A stretch of 64,000 nt of DNA. Origin: Faecalibacterium prausnitzii. Lineage in GTDB: Bacteria; Bacillota; Clostridia; Oscillospirales; Ruminococcaceae. The notes beneath the pieces were generated by a model, which saw only the letters and a program-made list of their open reading frames with translations, searched no databases and was not told the DNA's origin. The stretch is taken from assembly GCF_003287495.1 (NCBI RefSeq), contig NZ_PRLE01000001.1, positions 62,001-126,000 of the forward strand, read 5' to 3'. The translations under genes and the position numbers were made by a program. This document shows positions 24,582-34,194 of the stretch, in pieces (position 1 is the stretch's first letter; each line of letters begins with the position of its first letter).

Positions 24582-26777
24582 ATGGCAGAAATTCGAGTTT
24601 TGGACAAACACACGGCTGAACTGATCGCGGCAGGTGAAGTGGTCGAGCGCCCGGCCTCTGTTGTGAAAGAGCTGCTGGAAAACGCCATTGATGCCGGTTC
24701 CACGCAAGTGACCGTCACGATCGAATCGGGCGGCATTCGCCTCATTGAGATCAGCGATAATGGCTCCGGCATTGAAGCGAAATATATCCCCACAGCTTTC
24801 ATCCGGCACGCAACCAGTAAAATCCGGACCGAAGATGACCTGACCCACATCCATACGCTGGGCTTTCGCGGCGAGGCGCTGGCTTCCATTGCCAGTGTGG
24901 CCCGTGTGGAGGTGCTGACCCGGACGGCGGATGCGGAGTGCGCTTCCGTCTACCATATTGAGGGCGGGGAAGAGCAGCCCATGGAGCCGGGTGCCCGCGG
25001 TGTGGGTACCACCATCCGGGTACGGGACCTGTTTTATAACACGCCAGCCCGGATGAAGTTCCTGAAAAAAGATTCCAGCGAGGGTACCTTTGTGGCCGAT
25101 ATCGTGGCGCATGTGGCTCTGAGCCACCCGGAAGTCAGCTTCAAATTTGTCCGTGAGGGCAAACTGCAGTACGTCACCCCCGGCGATGGGCAGCTGCGCA
25201 GTGCCGCTTACGCGGTTCTGGGCCGGGAATTCAGCCGTGACCTTGTGGAAGTGGATAACCAGGAGGGTGTCTACCGGGTTCGAGGCCTCATCACTCAGCC
25301 CAAGAGCTGCAGGGCCAGCCGGAGTATGCAGTATTTTTACATCAATGGCCGCTATGTCCGTAACCGCACCATGATGGCGGGTATGGAAATGGCCTATAAG
25401 GGCACTATGATGCAGGGAAAATTTCCTGGAGGAATCTTGCTTCTGGAAATGCCTGCGGATCTTGTGGACGTCAACGTTCACCCGGCGAAGATCGAGGTCC
25501 GCTTTGCCCGTGAAAATGATATCTTTGACCTCGTTTACCATGCTGTCAAGCTCTCTCTGAGCCAGCCTGGAACGGGCGAACGGCTTTTCACTTTTGATGA
25601 ACCGAAAAACAATGAAAAATCCAAGAGCGAAGAATCGAACGATATGATAGAAGAAAATACTGTAAAGAAAAACAGCTTTACAGGACTTTCTGCGATTTTA
25701 TCGGGCCAGGCAGCGCCCGGAACGCTCCCGCATCACACTGCACAGCCTGCAAAACCGGTGGTTCTTTCTATCCAGGCAATGCCGACTGCTTCTGCAGGGC
25801 AAACGGCAGCTTTTCAAAAAACAGAAACAGAGCTTTCGGCCGGAGAAACGGGCAAAGAAGAACCGGAACACAGCTGGACAACGGTTGCATCGGATACGCC
25901 GCTCCAACAGGGCGTGAGCCTGCACAGCCCAGAGCCTGAAGAAGGAACTTCAACAGAAGAACCGGATGCAGAACAGCTGGCGGAGACCGAGCGGGAGGCC
26001 CTGGAGCCGCCTACATTCCGTGCGGCCGCTAACGAAGCACAGCTGGATGTGGAGCCGGAGGGAGATGAACAGACTTCCGGTAAGGACCATATGGCGGCTT
26101 GGAATCCGGCACCGCCCGCAAAACCGCAGAAGTCGGTTTCCAGCGGCTTTGCGGGCGGCCTGCCAGGCACACCGGAGCAGATGGGATTTGACGTACAGGA
26201 CGGCCCGGAGCCGCTGCGGTATGTAGGAGAACTCTTTAAAACTTATATCCTCGCAGAGCGTGGGGATGAGATCTGCATTATTGATAAGCATGCTGCCCAC
26301 GAGCGCCAGCTGTTTGAAAAGCTGGCCGCCGATTATGGCGATGTCCCCAGTCAGCTGCTGCTGGAACCGGTCGTGGTAGAGCTTTCGGCTGAGGAGAAGA
26401 CGGCATTGCTCAACAATCTCCCGTTGTTGGAGAGTGCCGGCCTTGAAATGGATGATTTTGGCGGCAACAGCGTGTTCCTCCGCTCTGTCCCTGCTGACGT
26501 GGAGCAGAGCAATGCGGAAGACCTGCTGGTGGAACTGGCCGCAAAGCTTGCCAGAGGCAGCCGTGATGCATTGAATGAGAAGACTGAATGGGTGCTGCAC
26601 TCCATTTCCTGTCGCGCGGCCATCAAGGCGGGGGATAAGACCTCCCCGCAGGAACTGATGGCACTGGCTGAGAAGATCCTCTCGGGTGAAGTGCCGCCGT
26701 TCTGCCCCCATGGGCGCCCCTGCGTCCTCAAATTGACCCGGAAGGAGCTGGAAAAGCAGTTTGGCCGCATTGTGTAA
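24582..26777 (+). CDS. mutL: DNA mismatch repair endonuclease MutL
   Basis: This 731-residue protein has an N-terminal GHKL ATPase domain (residues 1-330) with LLENAIDAGST, SDNGSGI and GFRGEALAS. A long acidic, low-complexity linker (about 340-540) carries many Glu, Pro and Ala. The C-terminal domain has the metal endonuclease motif DKHAAHERQLFE near residue 565 and CPHGRP near 710. These mark a nicking MutL as in Bacillus. The start ATG follows AAAGGAGGG. The linker is longer than in E. coli MutL. The miaA reading frame overlaps its 3' end. Confidence 0.96.
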   Translation: MAEIRVLDKHTAELIAAGEVVERPASVVKELLENAIDAGSTQVTVTIESGGIRLIEISDNGSGIEAKYIPTAFIRHATSKIRTEDDLTHIHTLGFRGEALASIASVARVEVLTRTADAECASVYHIEGGEEQPMEPGARGVGTTIRVRDLFYNTPARMKFLKKDSSEGTFVADIVAHVALSHPEVSFKFVREGKLQYVTPGDGQLRSAAYAVLGREFSRDLVEVDNQEGVYRVRGLITQPKSCRASRSMQYFYINGRYVRNRTMMAGMEMAYKGTMMQGKFPGGILLLEMPADLVDVNVHPAKIEVRFARENDIFDLVYHAVKLSLSQPGTGERLFTFDEPKNNEKSKSEESNDMIEENTVKKNSFTGLSAILSGQAAPGTLPHHTAQPAKPVVLSIQAMPTASAGQTAAFQKTETELSAGETGKEEPEHSWTTVASDTPLQQGVSLHSPEPEEGTSTEEPDAEQLAETEREALEPPTFRAAANEAQLDVEPEGDEQTSGKDHMAAWNPAPPAKPQKSVSSGFAGGLPGTPEQMGFDVQDGPEPLRYVGELFKTYILAERGDEICIIDKHAAHERQLFEKLAADYGDVPSQLLLEPVVVELSAEEKTALLNNLPLLESAGLEMDDFGGNSVFLRSVPADVEQSNAEDLLVELAAKLARGSRDALNEKTEWVLHSISCRAAIKAGDKTSPQELMALAEKILSGEVPPFCPHGRPCVLKLTRKELEKQFGRIV

Positions 26778-27717
26778 TGATAAAACCAGACATCCGGTGC
26801 TGGCTGTTGTAGGGCCGACCGCCACCGGAAAAACTGCACTGGGCGTCGCATTGGCGGAGCGCATTAGCGGCGAAGTCATCAGCGCAGACTCCATGCAGAT
26901 CTATAAAGGGCTGGATGTGGGTACGGCCAAGGTGACGCCGGAAGAGACCCACGGCATCCCGCACCACGGGGTGGATATCCGGACACCGGATCAGTTGTTC
27001 AGTGTGGCGGATTTCTGCGCAATGGCCGGAGAGCTGGAACAGGAACTCTTTACCCGGAATACGCTGCCCATTCTGGTGGGCGGTACCGGCCTTTATGTCC
27101 AGAGCTTTTTGTATGGAGTCCGCTTTACAAAAGAAAAAGCACCGGACGGCCTGCGGGAACAGCTGGCGGCAGAGCTGGCCGAAAAAGGCCCGGAAGCCAT
27201 GTACGCCCAATTGCAGGCTGTGGACCCGGAAGCGGCTGCTGCCATCCACCCGAACAATCAGGTGCGGGTGCTGCGGGCCCTGGAACACTACCGTGCGACC
27301 GGGAAACGCCTCAGCGAGCAGAAAGCGGAATCTCTCCCCACAGAGCGGCCTTATCGTTCGCTGGTATTGGGACTGGATTTCCCGGAGCGGGCACAGCTTT
27401 ACCGCCGCATTGACCTGCGGGTGGATAAGATGATGGAAAATGGTCTGCTGCCGGAAGCGGAGCTGGTCTACCAGAACCGGGAACGCTTTAAAACGGCGGC
27501 ACAGGCCATCGGATATAAGGAATTCTTCCCGTACTTTGAGGGGAATGCAGCGCTTGAAGATTGTGTGGAGAAGCTGAAACAGGCTTCCCGCAACTACGCA
27601 AAACGCCAGTTGACCTGGTTCCGTCATATGGACGGCGTGGTCTGGCTGGATGCCGCTGCTCCGGATGTGACGGAACAGGCGGTTCGCCTGACCCAAGACT
27701 TTTTAGCGAAAGGATGA
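26761..27717 (+). CDS. miaA: tRNA dimethylallyltransferase
   Basis: MiaA transfers a dimethylallyl group to A37 of tRNAs reading U-starting codons; MiaB then methylthiolates it. This roughly 310-residue protein has the P-loop GPTATGKTALG, then ISADSMQIYKGLDVGTAK and LVGGTGLYVQSF, all diagnostic. No ATG exists near the conserved N-terminus. The start is probably TTG at 26761 or 26770, inside the 3' end of mutL, so translation is likely coupled to mutL. The exact start is uncertain. The HlyD-like gene follows at once. Confidence 0.92.
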   Translation: MAALCNDKTRHPVLAVVGPTATGKTALGVALAERISGEVISADSMQIYKGLDVGTAKVTPEETHGIPHHGVDIRTPDQLFSVADFCAMAGELEQELFTRNTLPILVGGTGLYVQSFLYGVRFTKEKAPDGLREQLAAELAEKGPEAMYAQLQAVDPEAAAAIHPNNQVRVLRALEHYRATGKRLSEQKAESLPTERPYRSLVLGLDFPERAQLYRRIDLRVDKMMENGLLPEAELVYQNRERFKTAAQAIGYKEFFPYFEGNAALEDCVEKLKQASRNYAKRQLTWFRHMDGVVWLDAAAPDVTEQAVRLTQDFLAKG

Positions 27718-27722
27718 GCATT

Positions 27723-29036
27723 ATGAGCGATACGCCGGAAACACCTCGCCGCGCCCCCCGTGCGCTGACCGTTCTGGCCGGGATTGCCATTGTATTTCTG
27801 CTGCTGGCAGGGCTGTATGTCGGGTACCAGACGATGCACATTCTCTTCCCACCAAATACTTATGAAACGGCTATGCTGGCGACGGTCTCGGATACAGTGG
27901 ATGCCGAGGGCGTGCTGCTGTTCAACGAGAGCTATGTGGCAGGTGGTGGGACGCTCGGGTATCTGGCAGCCGATGGAGAACGTGTTTCGGCGGGCACCGC
28001 TGTGGCAGAAGTTTACAGCGATGCTTCCCAGGCGGCGCTCCGCCAGCAGCTCACCCAGCTGGGCGACCAGATCGACCTGCTGCAAAAATCGCAGAATGTT
28101 TCCGCAACCCAGCTGGACACCATGCGGAAAGAGCGTTCCTCCGCCCTGTATGACCTGATGGACGCACTGGACAGCGGGGAGTATGATGAAACGGAAAAAG
28201 GTACAGAGGAGTATCTGCTGGCGCAAAATAAGCTCTGGGTCATCACCGGGGAGGTGACGGATTTCTCGGGGCAGATCGCGGCGCTGGCGGATCAGGAGGC
28301 CTCTGTGCAGGCGCAGCTGGGTACGCCAACGCAGATCACAGCCCCGCAGACCGGATACTTTATCCGCAGCGCAAGCTCTGGCCGCCTCAACGCCGGGGCA
28401 GGAGACATTCTGGCCCTGAGCGCCACAGACCTGAAAGCCTATATAGAGTCAGAGCCGGAAACGGCACTGGATGGTTGTGTGGGCAAGATCGTCTCGGGCT
28501 TTTCCTGGCAGTATGCAGGGGTCTGCTCCGCCAAAGAGGGGCAGAAACTGCTGGGTCAGGATGGCAAACCGCTGAAAAAATCGGTGCAGATCCGTTTCCC
28601 CGGCCAGGTGGAGACGCCGCTGAAAGCTTCTGTTACCGAAGTGAGCATCGACGAGGAAAGCGGCCTGACCCGTTTTGTGATCACCTGCGAGGTCATCAAT
28701 GGAGACGTGCTGCGGCTGAACAAGGCCAATGCGCAGATCATTGTGGGGGAGAGCACCGGGCTTCTGGTCCCGGCTGCGGCAGTCCATTATTTAAAAGAAG
28801 ATGGCTCTGAGGCCGAGACGCAGGGCGAAAATTATATCCCTGGTGTGTATGTCAAGTACGGCAACCTGGCCCGTTTCTGCAAAATTGATCCGGTGGACGA
28901 TGCACACCCGCTGGTAACCGAGGGAGATCATATCCTCGTTTTGCCCAGTGGAACCGCCAATTCGGTCAGTCAGGTCCGTCTTTATGACGAGATTATCGTC
29001 TCCGGACAAAATTTGTATGATGGAAAGCTTTTGTAG
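27723..29036 (+). CDS. HlyD-like membrane-anchored protein upstream of sepF
   Basis: This 437-residue protein has a short cytosolic N-terminus, one membrane helix (ALTVLAGIAIVFLLLAGLYV, about residues 14-33) and a large extracellular part. It has a lipoyl/HlyD-like barrel hairpin (GYLAADGERVSAGTAVAEVYS near residue 80), a coiled-coil hairpin near 100-165 and a C-terminal beta domain. ATG 27723 fits AAAGG spacing; the ATG at 27714 overlaps the miaA stop and has no room for a binding site. No ABC transporter partner is nearby. Its conserved place before sepF suggests an envelope or division role; not proven. Confidence 0.65.
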   Translation: MSDTPETPRRAPRALTVLAGIAIVFLLLAGLYVGYQTMHILFPPNTYETAMLATVSDTVDAEGVLLFNESYVAGGGTLGYLAADGERVSAGTAVAEVYSDASQAALRQQLTQLGDQIDLLQKSQNVSATQLDTMRKERSSALYDLMDALDSGEYDETEKGTEEYLLAQNKLWVITGEVTDFSGQIAALADQEASVQAQLGTPTQITAPQTGYFIRSASSGRLNAGAGDILALSATDLKAYIESEPETALDGCVGKIVSGFSWQYAGVCSAKEGQKLLGQDGKPLKKSVQIRFPGQVETPLKASVTEVSIDEESGLTRFVITCEVINGDVLRLNKANAQIIVGESTGLLVPAAAVHYLKEDGSEAETQGENYIPGVYVKYGNLARFCKIDPVDDAHPLVTEGDHILVLPSGTANSVSQVRLYDEIIVSGQNLYDGKLL

Positions 29037-29039
29037 TTA

Positions 29040-29068
29040 TTGACATCTGGTGCAAAAAATCCGATAAT
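29040..29068 (+). promoter_or_regulatory. Vegetative promoter of the sepF operon
   Basis: A perfect TTGACA (29040-29045) is followed after 17 nt by GATAAT (29063-29068). It lies 77 nt before sepF. Confidence 0.62.
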
Positions 29069-29144
29069 AGAAAAAGCTATTTGCAACTCTTCTTGCAAAG
29101 GTTGCCAGGCAGCGGATGCTGCCCGAATGAAAGGAGCAAGTTCT

Positions 29145-29606
29145 ATGTCTTTAGTGGATAGCCTGAAAAAGGGACTTTTCGGCAGTGAGGACGACTACGA
29201 CGACCAGTACATGGACGACGGCCCTCAGATGGTAAACAATAACAACGGTGTCGGCATTGAGGACGATGAGGAGGGCGACGTAGACGCTGCCCCCAAGAAG
29301 AATGGCAAGGTGGTCAACATCCATGCCACCACCCAGCTCAAGGTCGTTCTGGTCAAGCCCGAGCGCTTTGAGGATGCAAGCACCATTGCGGACCACCTGA
29401 ACAACAAGCGCACGGTCGTGCTCAACCTGGAGTCTACCAACAAAGAGGTCTCCCGCCGTCTGGTGGATTTTCTCTCCGGCGTAGCCTATGCAAACAACGG
29501 CCAGATCAAGCGCGTTGCAAACAGCACTTTCATCATTACTCCCTACAATGTTGATATTATGGGAGACCTGCTGGACGAGCTGGAGAACAATGGCGCGTTC
29601 TATTGA
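29145..29606 (+). CDS. sepF: Cell division protein SepF
   Basis: SepF binds FtsZ and the membrane to anchor the Z-ring. In this 153-residue protein the N-terminal amphipathic helix SLVDSLKKGLFG is the membrane-targeting part. An acidic Asp/Glu/Asn-rich linker spans about 15-55, and the globular domain has VVNIHATTQLKVVLVKPERF and NLESTNKEVSRRLVDFLSG. ATG 29145 follows AAAGGAGCAAG. It overlaps ylmH by 17 nt. This is the standard Gram-positive order sepF-ylmH-divIVA. Confidence 0.95.
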   Translation: MSLVDSLKKGLFGSEDDYDDQYMDDGPQMVNNNNGVGIEDDEEGDVDAAPKKNGKVVNIHATTQLKVVLVKPERFEDASTIADHLNNKRTVVLNLESTNKEVSRRLVDFLSGVAYANNGQIKRVANSTFIITPYNVDIMGDLLDELENNGAFY

Positions 29607-30411
29607 TCCTGCCCCCAAAGCGGTGCGGGGTTTTGTGCCCGCCCGCAATGATGAAGAACGGTATCTGATGCGGCACATTGAGGACTTGGCCCGCACGGCT
29701 TCCTCACGCGGCATTGCCCGGTACTCCGGCTTTTTGAGCGACCGGGAGCAGCAGCTGGCGCAGGCCGCGCTCAACCGCACCGACATGCCGGAGGACGAGA
29801 TTCGTTTTGACGGCGGGTGGCCCGGGGCGGAACGCAAACTGCTCTGCCTGGAACCTGTGGACAGTTACCCTGCGAGCCCATTGTGTTGTGTGCGGCTGCA
29901 GTGCCGGGCTCTGCCCGGTGCGCAGCTGCCAGTGCACAAGGATTATCTTGGCAGCCTGATGGGTCTGGAGCTGCGCCGGGAGGCGCTGGGAGACATCGTT
30001 CTCCCGGAAGACCAGCTGGGGGTGGCCTATGTGTTTGCGCTGGAGCCTGCCGCGGAGCTGATCTGTCAGGAACTGCGTCAGGCGGGCCACACCGACCTGA
30101 CGGCAGAAATGCAGCCGCTGGAGACGCTTCCGGCGTTCCCGCAGGCAGAGCGGCCCCGCCAGACGGCGACAGTCTCTTCCCTGCGGCTGGACGCGGTGCT
30201 CGCTGCCATGCTGCGGTGCAGCCGTGGAATGGCGGCAGAGCTGGTCACGGCCGGACGGGTGGAGATCAACCATCTGCCTGCCGAGAGTGTCCATGCCCCG
30301 GTGTACGAGGACGATGTGTTCACAGTGCGCGGCAAGGGCCGCTTTCAGCTGACGGCATTGCCCGGAAAAAGCAAGAAAGACCGTTTGATCATTGAATATT
30401 TCCAGTATTGA
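29590..30411 (+). CDS. ylmH: YlmH-family S4-domain RNA-binding protein
   Basis: This 273-residue protein starts at ATG 29590 behind GGAGAAC, inside the end of sepF. The N-terminal and middle parts are YlmH-like (ERYLMRHIEDLARTA; SGFLSDREQQLA). The C-terminus is an S4 RNA-binding domain: SLRLDAVLAAMLRCSRG followed by AELVTAGRVEINH. YlmH has been linked to division gene clusters and, more recently, to rescue of stalled 50S-peptidyl-tRNA complexes in Bacillus; the second role is known only from other bacteria. Co-transcribed with sepF and divIVA. Confidence 0.88.
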   Translation: MARSIDPAPKAVRGFVPARNDEERYLMRHIEDLARTASSRGIARYSGFLSDREQQLAQAALNRTDMPEDEIRFDGGWPGAERKLLCLEPVDSYPASPLCCVRLQCRALPGAQLPVHKDYLGSLMGLELRREALGDIVLPEDQLGVAYVFALEPAAELICQELRQAGHTDLTAEMQPLETLPAFPQAERPRQTATVSSLRLDAVLAAMLRCSRGMAAELVTAGRVEINHLPAESVHAPVYEDDVFTVRGKGRFQLTALPGKSKKDRLIIEYFQY

Positions 30412-30441
30412 TGATGAATGAAGATAAGGGAGGAAACCACT

Positions 30442-31242
30442 ATGCTGACCCCGCAGGACGTGCGCTCTGTGCAATTTGAGAAAAACCTCCGCGGCTACCG
30501 TACCGAGGAGGTGGACCGTTTTCTGGATAAAGTGGAGGAACAGCTGACTCAGAGCGAAAACGAGGCCGAGGCGCTGCGCAAGCAGATCGCCGACCTGACC
30601 GCCGAGAACCAGAAGCTCCGCCAGAAAATGAAAGATTATGAGGCCGACGGCGATATGCTGAAGAGCGCTCTGATCAATGCCCAGCGGATGGGTGAGAATG
30701 TCATCCGTGAGGCAAACCAGAAAGCGGAGGAGATCCTGCACCGTGCAAATCTCCGCGGTGATGATGTCATCCGTGATGCCAACGAGCTGCTGCAGAAAGC
30801 CAGTGACCGCGCGGACGAGATCATCAACGAGGCAAACGAGAAAAAGCTGGCCGAGGAGCGGGAGTACGACCGGGTGCGCCTGGAAGTGACCCGCTTCAAG
30901 TCGGATGTGCTCAACCTTTACCGCAGCCATGTGGAATCGCTGAGCCGTCTGCCCGAGTTCCAGAAAGAAGAAGCTCCGGCAGAAGAGCCGGAGGAGTCCG
31001 CAGCGGAAGATGAAGTGGAAGAGACCACTGCTGAGCTGAATGAGAAGCTGGACAATGCCGCGGATGCCAAAGCACCGGAAACTGCTGAGGCGGATGATGC
31101 CGCAGAGGATGGCGATGCGGAGAAATCCGAGGATTTCTGGGAAAAAGACGAGAGTCAGCTCAAGCTTGACCCGCCCCCTGCAGATGCAGCCCCCACTGCG
31201 CCGGACTACGCCGCGTTTCAGGGCGTAAAGTTCAGCGAGTAA
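30442..31242 (+). CDS. divIVA: DivIVA-family cell division/polarity protein
   Basis: This 266-residue coiled-coil protein binds curved membrane at poles and septa. The N-terminal membrane-binding domain has MLTPQDVRSVQFEKNLRGY and EEVDRFLDKVEEQL. A long heptad coiled coil follows to about residue 170. The last 95 residues are an Ala/Glu/Asp-rich acidic tail, unusually long, ending near a Phe-Gln-Gly-Val-Lys segment. ATG 30442 follows GGGAGGAAAC. It ends 37 nt before ileS. DivIVA tails vary widely; this one may recruit division or cell-wall partners. Confidence 0.92.
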   Translation: MLTPQDVRSVQFEKNLRGYRTEEVDRFLDKVEEQLTQSENEAEALRKQIADLTAENQKLRQKMKDYEADGDMLKSALINAQRMGENVIREANQKAEEILHRANLRGDDVIRDANELLQKASDRADEIINEANEKKLAEEREYDRVRLEVTRFKSDVLNLYRSHVESLSRLPEFQKEEAPAEEPEESAAEDEVEETTAELNEKLDNAADAKAPETAEADDAAEDGDAEKSEDFWEKDESQLKLDPPPADAAPTAPDYAAFQGVKFSE

Positions 31243-31279
31243 GTGTGCAATAGGAAAAATTTAGAGGAGTGTGTAACCA

Positions 31280-34075
31280 TTGGCAAAGAATAAGTCTCAG
31301 TACGACAGTACTTTGAATCTGCCCAAGACCCTGTTTGAGATGCGCGCAGGCCTGCCCAAGAAAGAGCCCGCCATGCTCAAGGACTGGGAAGAGAACGACC
31401 TGTACAACAACCTGATGAAGCATAACGAGGGGAAGCCTCAGTTCATCCTGCACGACGGCCCTCCGTACGCAAACGGCAATATCCACATGGGTACTGCCCT
31501 GAACAAGATCATCAAGGACATCATTATCCGCGAGAAGAACATGGAGGGCTTCCAGGCTCCTTATGTGCCCGGTTTTGATACTCACGGCCTGCCCATTGAG
31601 CTGAAAGCACTGTCTTCTGTCGGCGACAAGAAAAAGGACATCTCCAAGCTGGAGCTGCGCCAGATCTGTGAGAAATTCGCAACCGAACACATCGACATCA
31701 TGAGCGACCAGTTCAAGCGTCTGGGCGTTATTGGTGACTTTGAGCACCCCTACCTGACTCTGAAGCCTGAGTTTGAGGCACGCCAGATCGAGATTTTTGG
31801 TGAGATGGCCAAGAAAGGCTACATTTACAAGGGCCTGAAGCCTGTGTACTGGTGCCCGGACTGCCGCACTGCTCTGGCAGAGGCCGAGATCGAGTACGGT
31901 GAGGACGACTGCGATTCCATCTTCGTCCGCTTCCATGTCTCTCAGGACCCCAACGGTGTGCTGGCAAAGTACGGCATTCCCATGGATAAGACCTACTTCG
32001 TGATCTGGACCACCACCACCTGGACCCTGCCCGCCAACGAGGCCATCTGCCTCAACGGCCAGTTTGAGTATTCGTTCGTCAAGATCGGCGACGAGTACCA
32101 CATCATGGCCACCGAGCTGGTCAAGAGCGTGATGGATGCCTGCCACATCACCGAGTATGAAGTGGTCGGCGAGCCCGTCAGCGGTGCTGAGTTCGAGCTC
32201 ATGCGCTATAACCACGTCTACCTGCCCAAGGAGGGCTGGGTCATCCTGGGCGACCATGTCACTCTGGAGAGCGGCTCTGGCTGTGTCCACACCGCCGGCG
32301 GCCACGGCGTCGATGACTTTAACGTCTGCCAGAAGTACCCCCAGGTGCCCATCACCGTCCCCGTGGACGATGGCGGCTATCTGACCGAGCTGGCTGGCAA
32401 GTATGCAGGCCAGCGCGTCTGGGCAGCCAACAAGACCATCCTGGCTGATCTGACCGCCTCCGGTGCTGTTATGGGTCAGGTGCACATCAAGCATCAGTAC
32501 CCGCACTGCTGGCGCTGCCACAACCCCATCATCTTCCGTGCTACCGAGCAGTGGTTCTGCTCCATCTCCAAGTTCCGTGAGGATGTCTACAAGGCCATCG
32601 ACACCGTGACCTGGATGCCGGATTGGGGCCATGACCGCATGAAAGGCATGGTACGTGACCGCAACGACTGGTGCATCAGCCGTCAGCGTACCTGGGGTGT
32701 GCCCATCCCCGCATTCTATTGCAAGAAGTGCGGCACCTACCACATCACCGATGCCACCATCAAGGCAGTCAGCGATCTGTTCCGCAAGGAGGGCTCGGAC
32801 GCCTGGTATAAGTACGACGCCGAGAAGATCATCCCCGCAGGCGAGGTCTGTGAGAAGTGCGGCGCTTCCGAGTGGACCAAGGACACCGACATCATGGATG
32901 TCTGGTTCGATTCCGGTTCTACCCATGCAGCTGTTTTGGAAGAGCGCCCCGAGCTGCATTTCCCCGCTGACATGTATATGGAGGGCGGCGATCAGTTCCG
33001 CGGCTGGTTCCAGTCCAGCCTGCTGACCAGCGTGGCAAGCAAGGGTTGTGCACCGTATAAGTCTGTTCTGTGCCACGGCTGGGTCGTGGATGAGCAGGGC
33101 AAGCAGATGCACAAGAGCGCTGGTAATGGCGTGGAGCCCAGCGAGATCATTAAGGACTACGGTGCGGATATCATCCGCCTGTGGGTTGCTTCTTCTGATT
33201 ACACTGTCGATGTCCGCGCCGGTAAGAATATCTTCAAGCAGCTGAGCGAGGCTTACCGTAAGATCCGCAACACCGCCCGCTTTATCCTGGGCAATCTGGA
33301 TGGTTTTGACCCCAACACCGATTGTGTGGCAGACGACCAGCTGCAGGAGATCGACCGCTGGGCACTGGCTGCTCTGGATGACCTGATCGTTAACACCAAT
33401 GCAGGCTATGCCGTGTATGACTTCAACAAGGTCTATCACGCTGTGTACAACTTCTGCGTCGTGGCAATGTCCAACTTCTATCTGGATGTGACGAAAGATC
33501 GTCTGTACTGCACCAACGGTGTGGCTCGTCAGGCTGCTCAGACGGCCATGTACAAGATCCTCGTGGCTCTGGACAAGATCATTGCTCCTATCCTGTGCTT
33601 CACCAGCCAGGAGATCTGGGACTTCCTGCCCAAGACCGAGGGGATGAACAAGTACGTTGTCTTTGAGGATATGCCCAAGGCTGGTCAGTATGCGGCCGAT
33701 GAGGCATTCAAGGCCAAGTGGGCACAGCTCATCGCCGTGCGTGATGAGGTCAAGAAAGTGCTGGAGCAGGCCCGTGCCGAGAAGACCATTGGTGCTTCTC
33801 TGGAGGCTGCTGTCACCCTGTACTGCAACGATGCCGTCTACGACCTGCTGAACAGCATCCCCATGGACGAGCTGGCTGACCTGATGATCGTTTCCCATGT
33901 GGAGCTGGTCAAGGGTGAGGGCGGTTCTGCCTCTGCCGTTGAGGGTCTTGGCGTTGCTGCTGCTCACGCTGTTGGCGAGAAGTGCGAGCGCTGCTGGAAG
34001 TACTCTGATACCATCGGCAGCCACTCTGCTCATCCCACCCTGTGCGCACGCTGTGCCAGCGTTGTGGAAGCATAA
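31280..34075 (+). CDS. ileS: Isoleucyl-tRNA synthetase
   Basis: This is a 931-residue class I synthetase. The HIGH-type motif is in PPYANGNIHMG near residue 58, the editing domain spans about 190-390, and the KMSKS-type loop is KQMHKSAGNG near 608. A C-terminal zinc finger has CERCWKY and CARC. The start is TTG at 31280, with AGAGGAG 10-16 nt upstream. No T-box leader fits in the 37 nt before it, so regulation is probably with the sepF-divIVA transcript. Length and domains are normal for the bacterial form. Confidence 0.97.
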   Translation: MAKNKSQYDSTLNLPKTLFEMRAGLPKKEPAMLKDWEENDLYNNLMKHNEGKPQFILHDGPPYANGNIHMGTALNKIIKDIIIREKNMEGFQAPYVPGFDTHGLPIELKALSSVGDKKKDISKLELRQICEKFATEHIDIMSDQFKRLGVIGDFEHPYLTLKPEFEARQIEIFGEMAKKGYIYKGLKPVYWCPDCRTALAEAEIEYGEDDCDSIFVRFHVSQDPNGVLAKYGIPMDKTYFVIWTTTTWTLPANEAICLNGQFEYSFVKIGDEYHIMATELVKSVMDACHITEYEVVGEPVSGAEFELMRYNHVYLPKEGWVILGDHVTLESGSGCVHTAGGHGVDDFNVCQKYPQVPITVPVDDGGYLTELAGKYAGQRVWAANKTILADLTASGAVMGQVHIKHQYPHCWRCHNPIIFRATEQWFCSISKFREDVYKAIDTVTWMPDWGHDRMKGMVRDRNDWCISRQRTWGVPIPAFYCKKCGTYHITDATIKAVSDLFRKEGSDAWYKYDAEKIIPAGEVCEKCGASEWTKDTDIMDVWFDSGSTHAAVLEERPELHFPADMYMEGGDQFRGWFQSSLLTSVASKGCAPYKSVLCHGWVVDEQGKQMHKSAGNGVEPSEIIKDYGADIIRLWVASSDYTVDVRAGKNIFKQLSEAYRKIRNTARFILGNLDGFDPNTDCVADDQLQEIDRWALAALDDLIVNTNAGYAVYDFNKVYHAVYNFCVVAMSNFYLDVTKDRLYCTNGVARQAAQTAMYKILVALDKIIAPILCFTSQEIWDFLPKTEGMNKYVVFEDMPKAGQYAADEAFKAKWAQLIAVRDEVKKVLEQARAEKTIGASLEAAVTLYCNDAVYDLLNSIPMDELADLMIVSHVELVKGEGGSASAVEGLGVAAAHAVGEKCERCWKYSDTIGSHSAHPTLCARCASVVEA

Positions 34076-34108
34076 TTTTCCAAACCAGAAACAAACTTGT
34101 TTTTGAGG

Positions 34109-34144
34109 GCGGCGCTCCCGGCTCGAAAGGGAGCGCCGTTTTTT
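34109..34144 (+). terminator. Rho-independent terminator after ileS
   Basis: GGCGCTCCC pairs exactly with GGGAGCGCC around a 9-nt loop, followed by six or more T. It separates the division/ileS transcript from lspA. Confidence 0.9.
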
Positions 34145-34194
34145 AGTAAAAATCGCGGGCGGCTTTTACAAAGGGCTGCCCATGGGAGAAAACT

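Noticed and set aside
21810-25541. A 1243-codon open frame on the minus strand over mutS and mutL
   Set aside because: It is the antisense shadow of two clear genes; high GC codon bias leaves stops rare on the opposite strand. No family motif or binding site supports it.
31243-31279. T-box leader before ileS
   Set aside because: Only 37 nt lie between divA-type gene end and the start; no T-box sequence is present.
31232-34033. A 933-codon open frame on the minus strand over ileS
   Set aside because: Antisense shadow of ileS; low-complexity His/Leu/Asp content and no recognisable domain.
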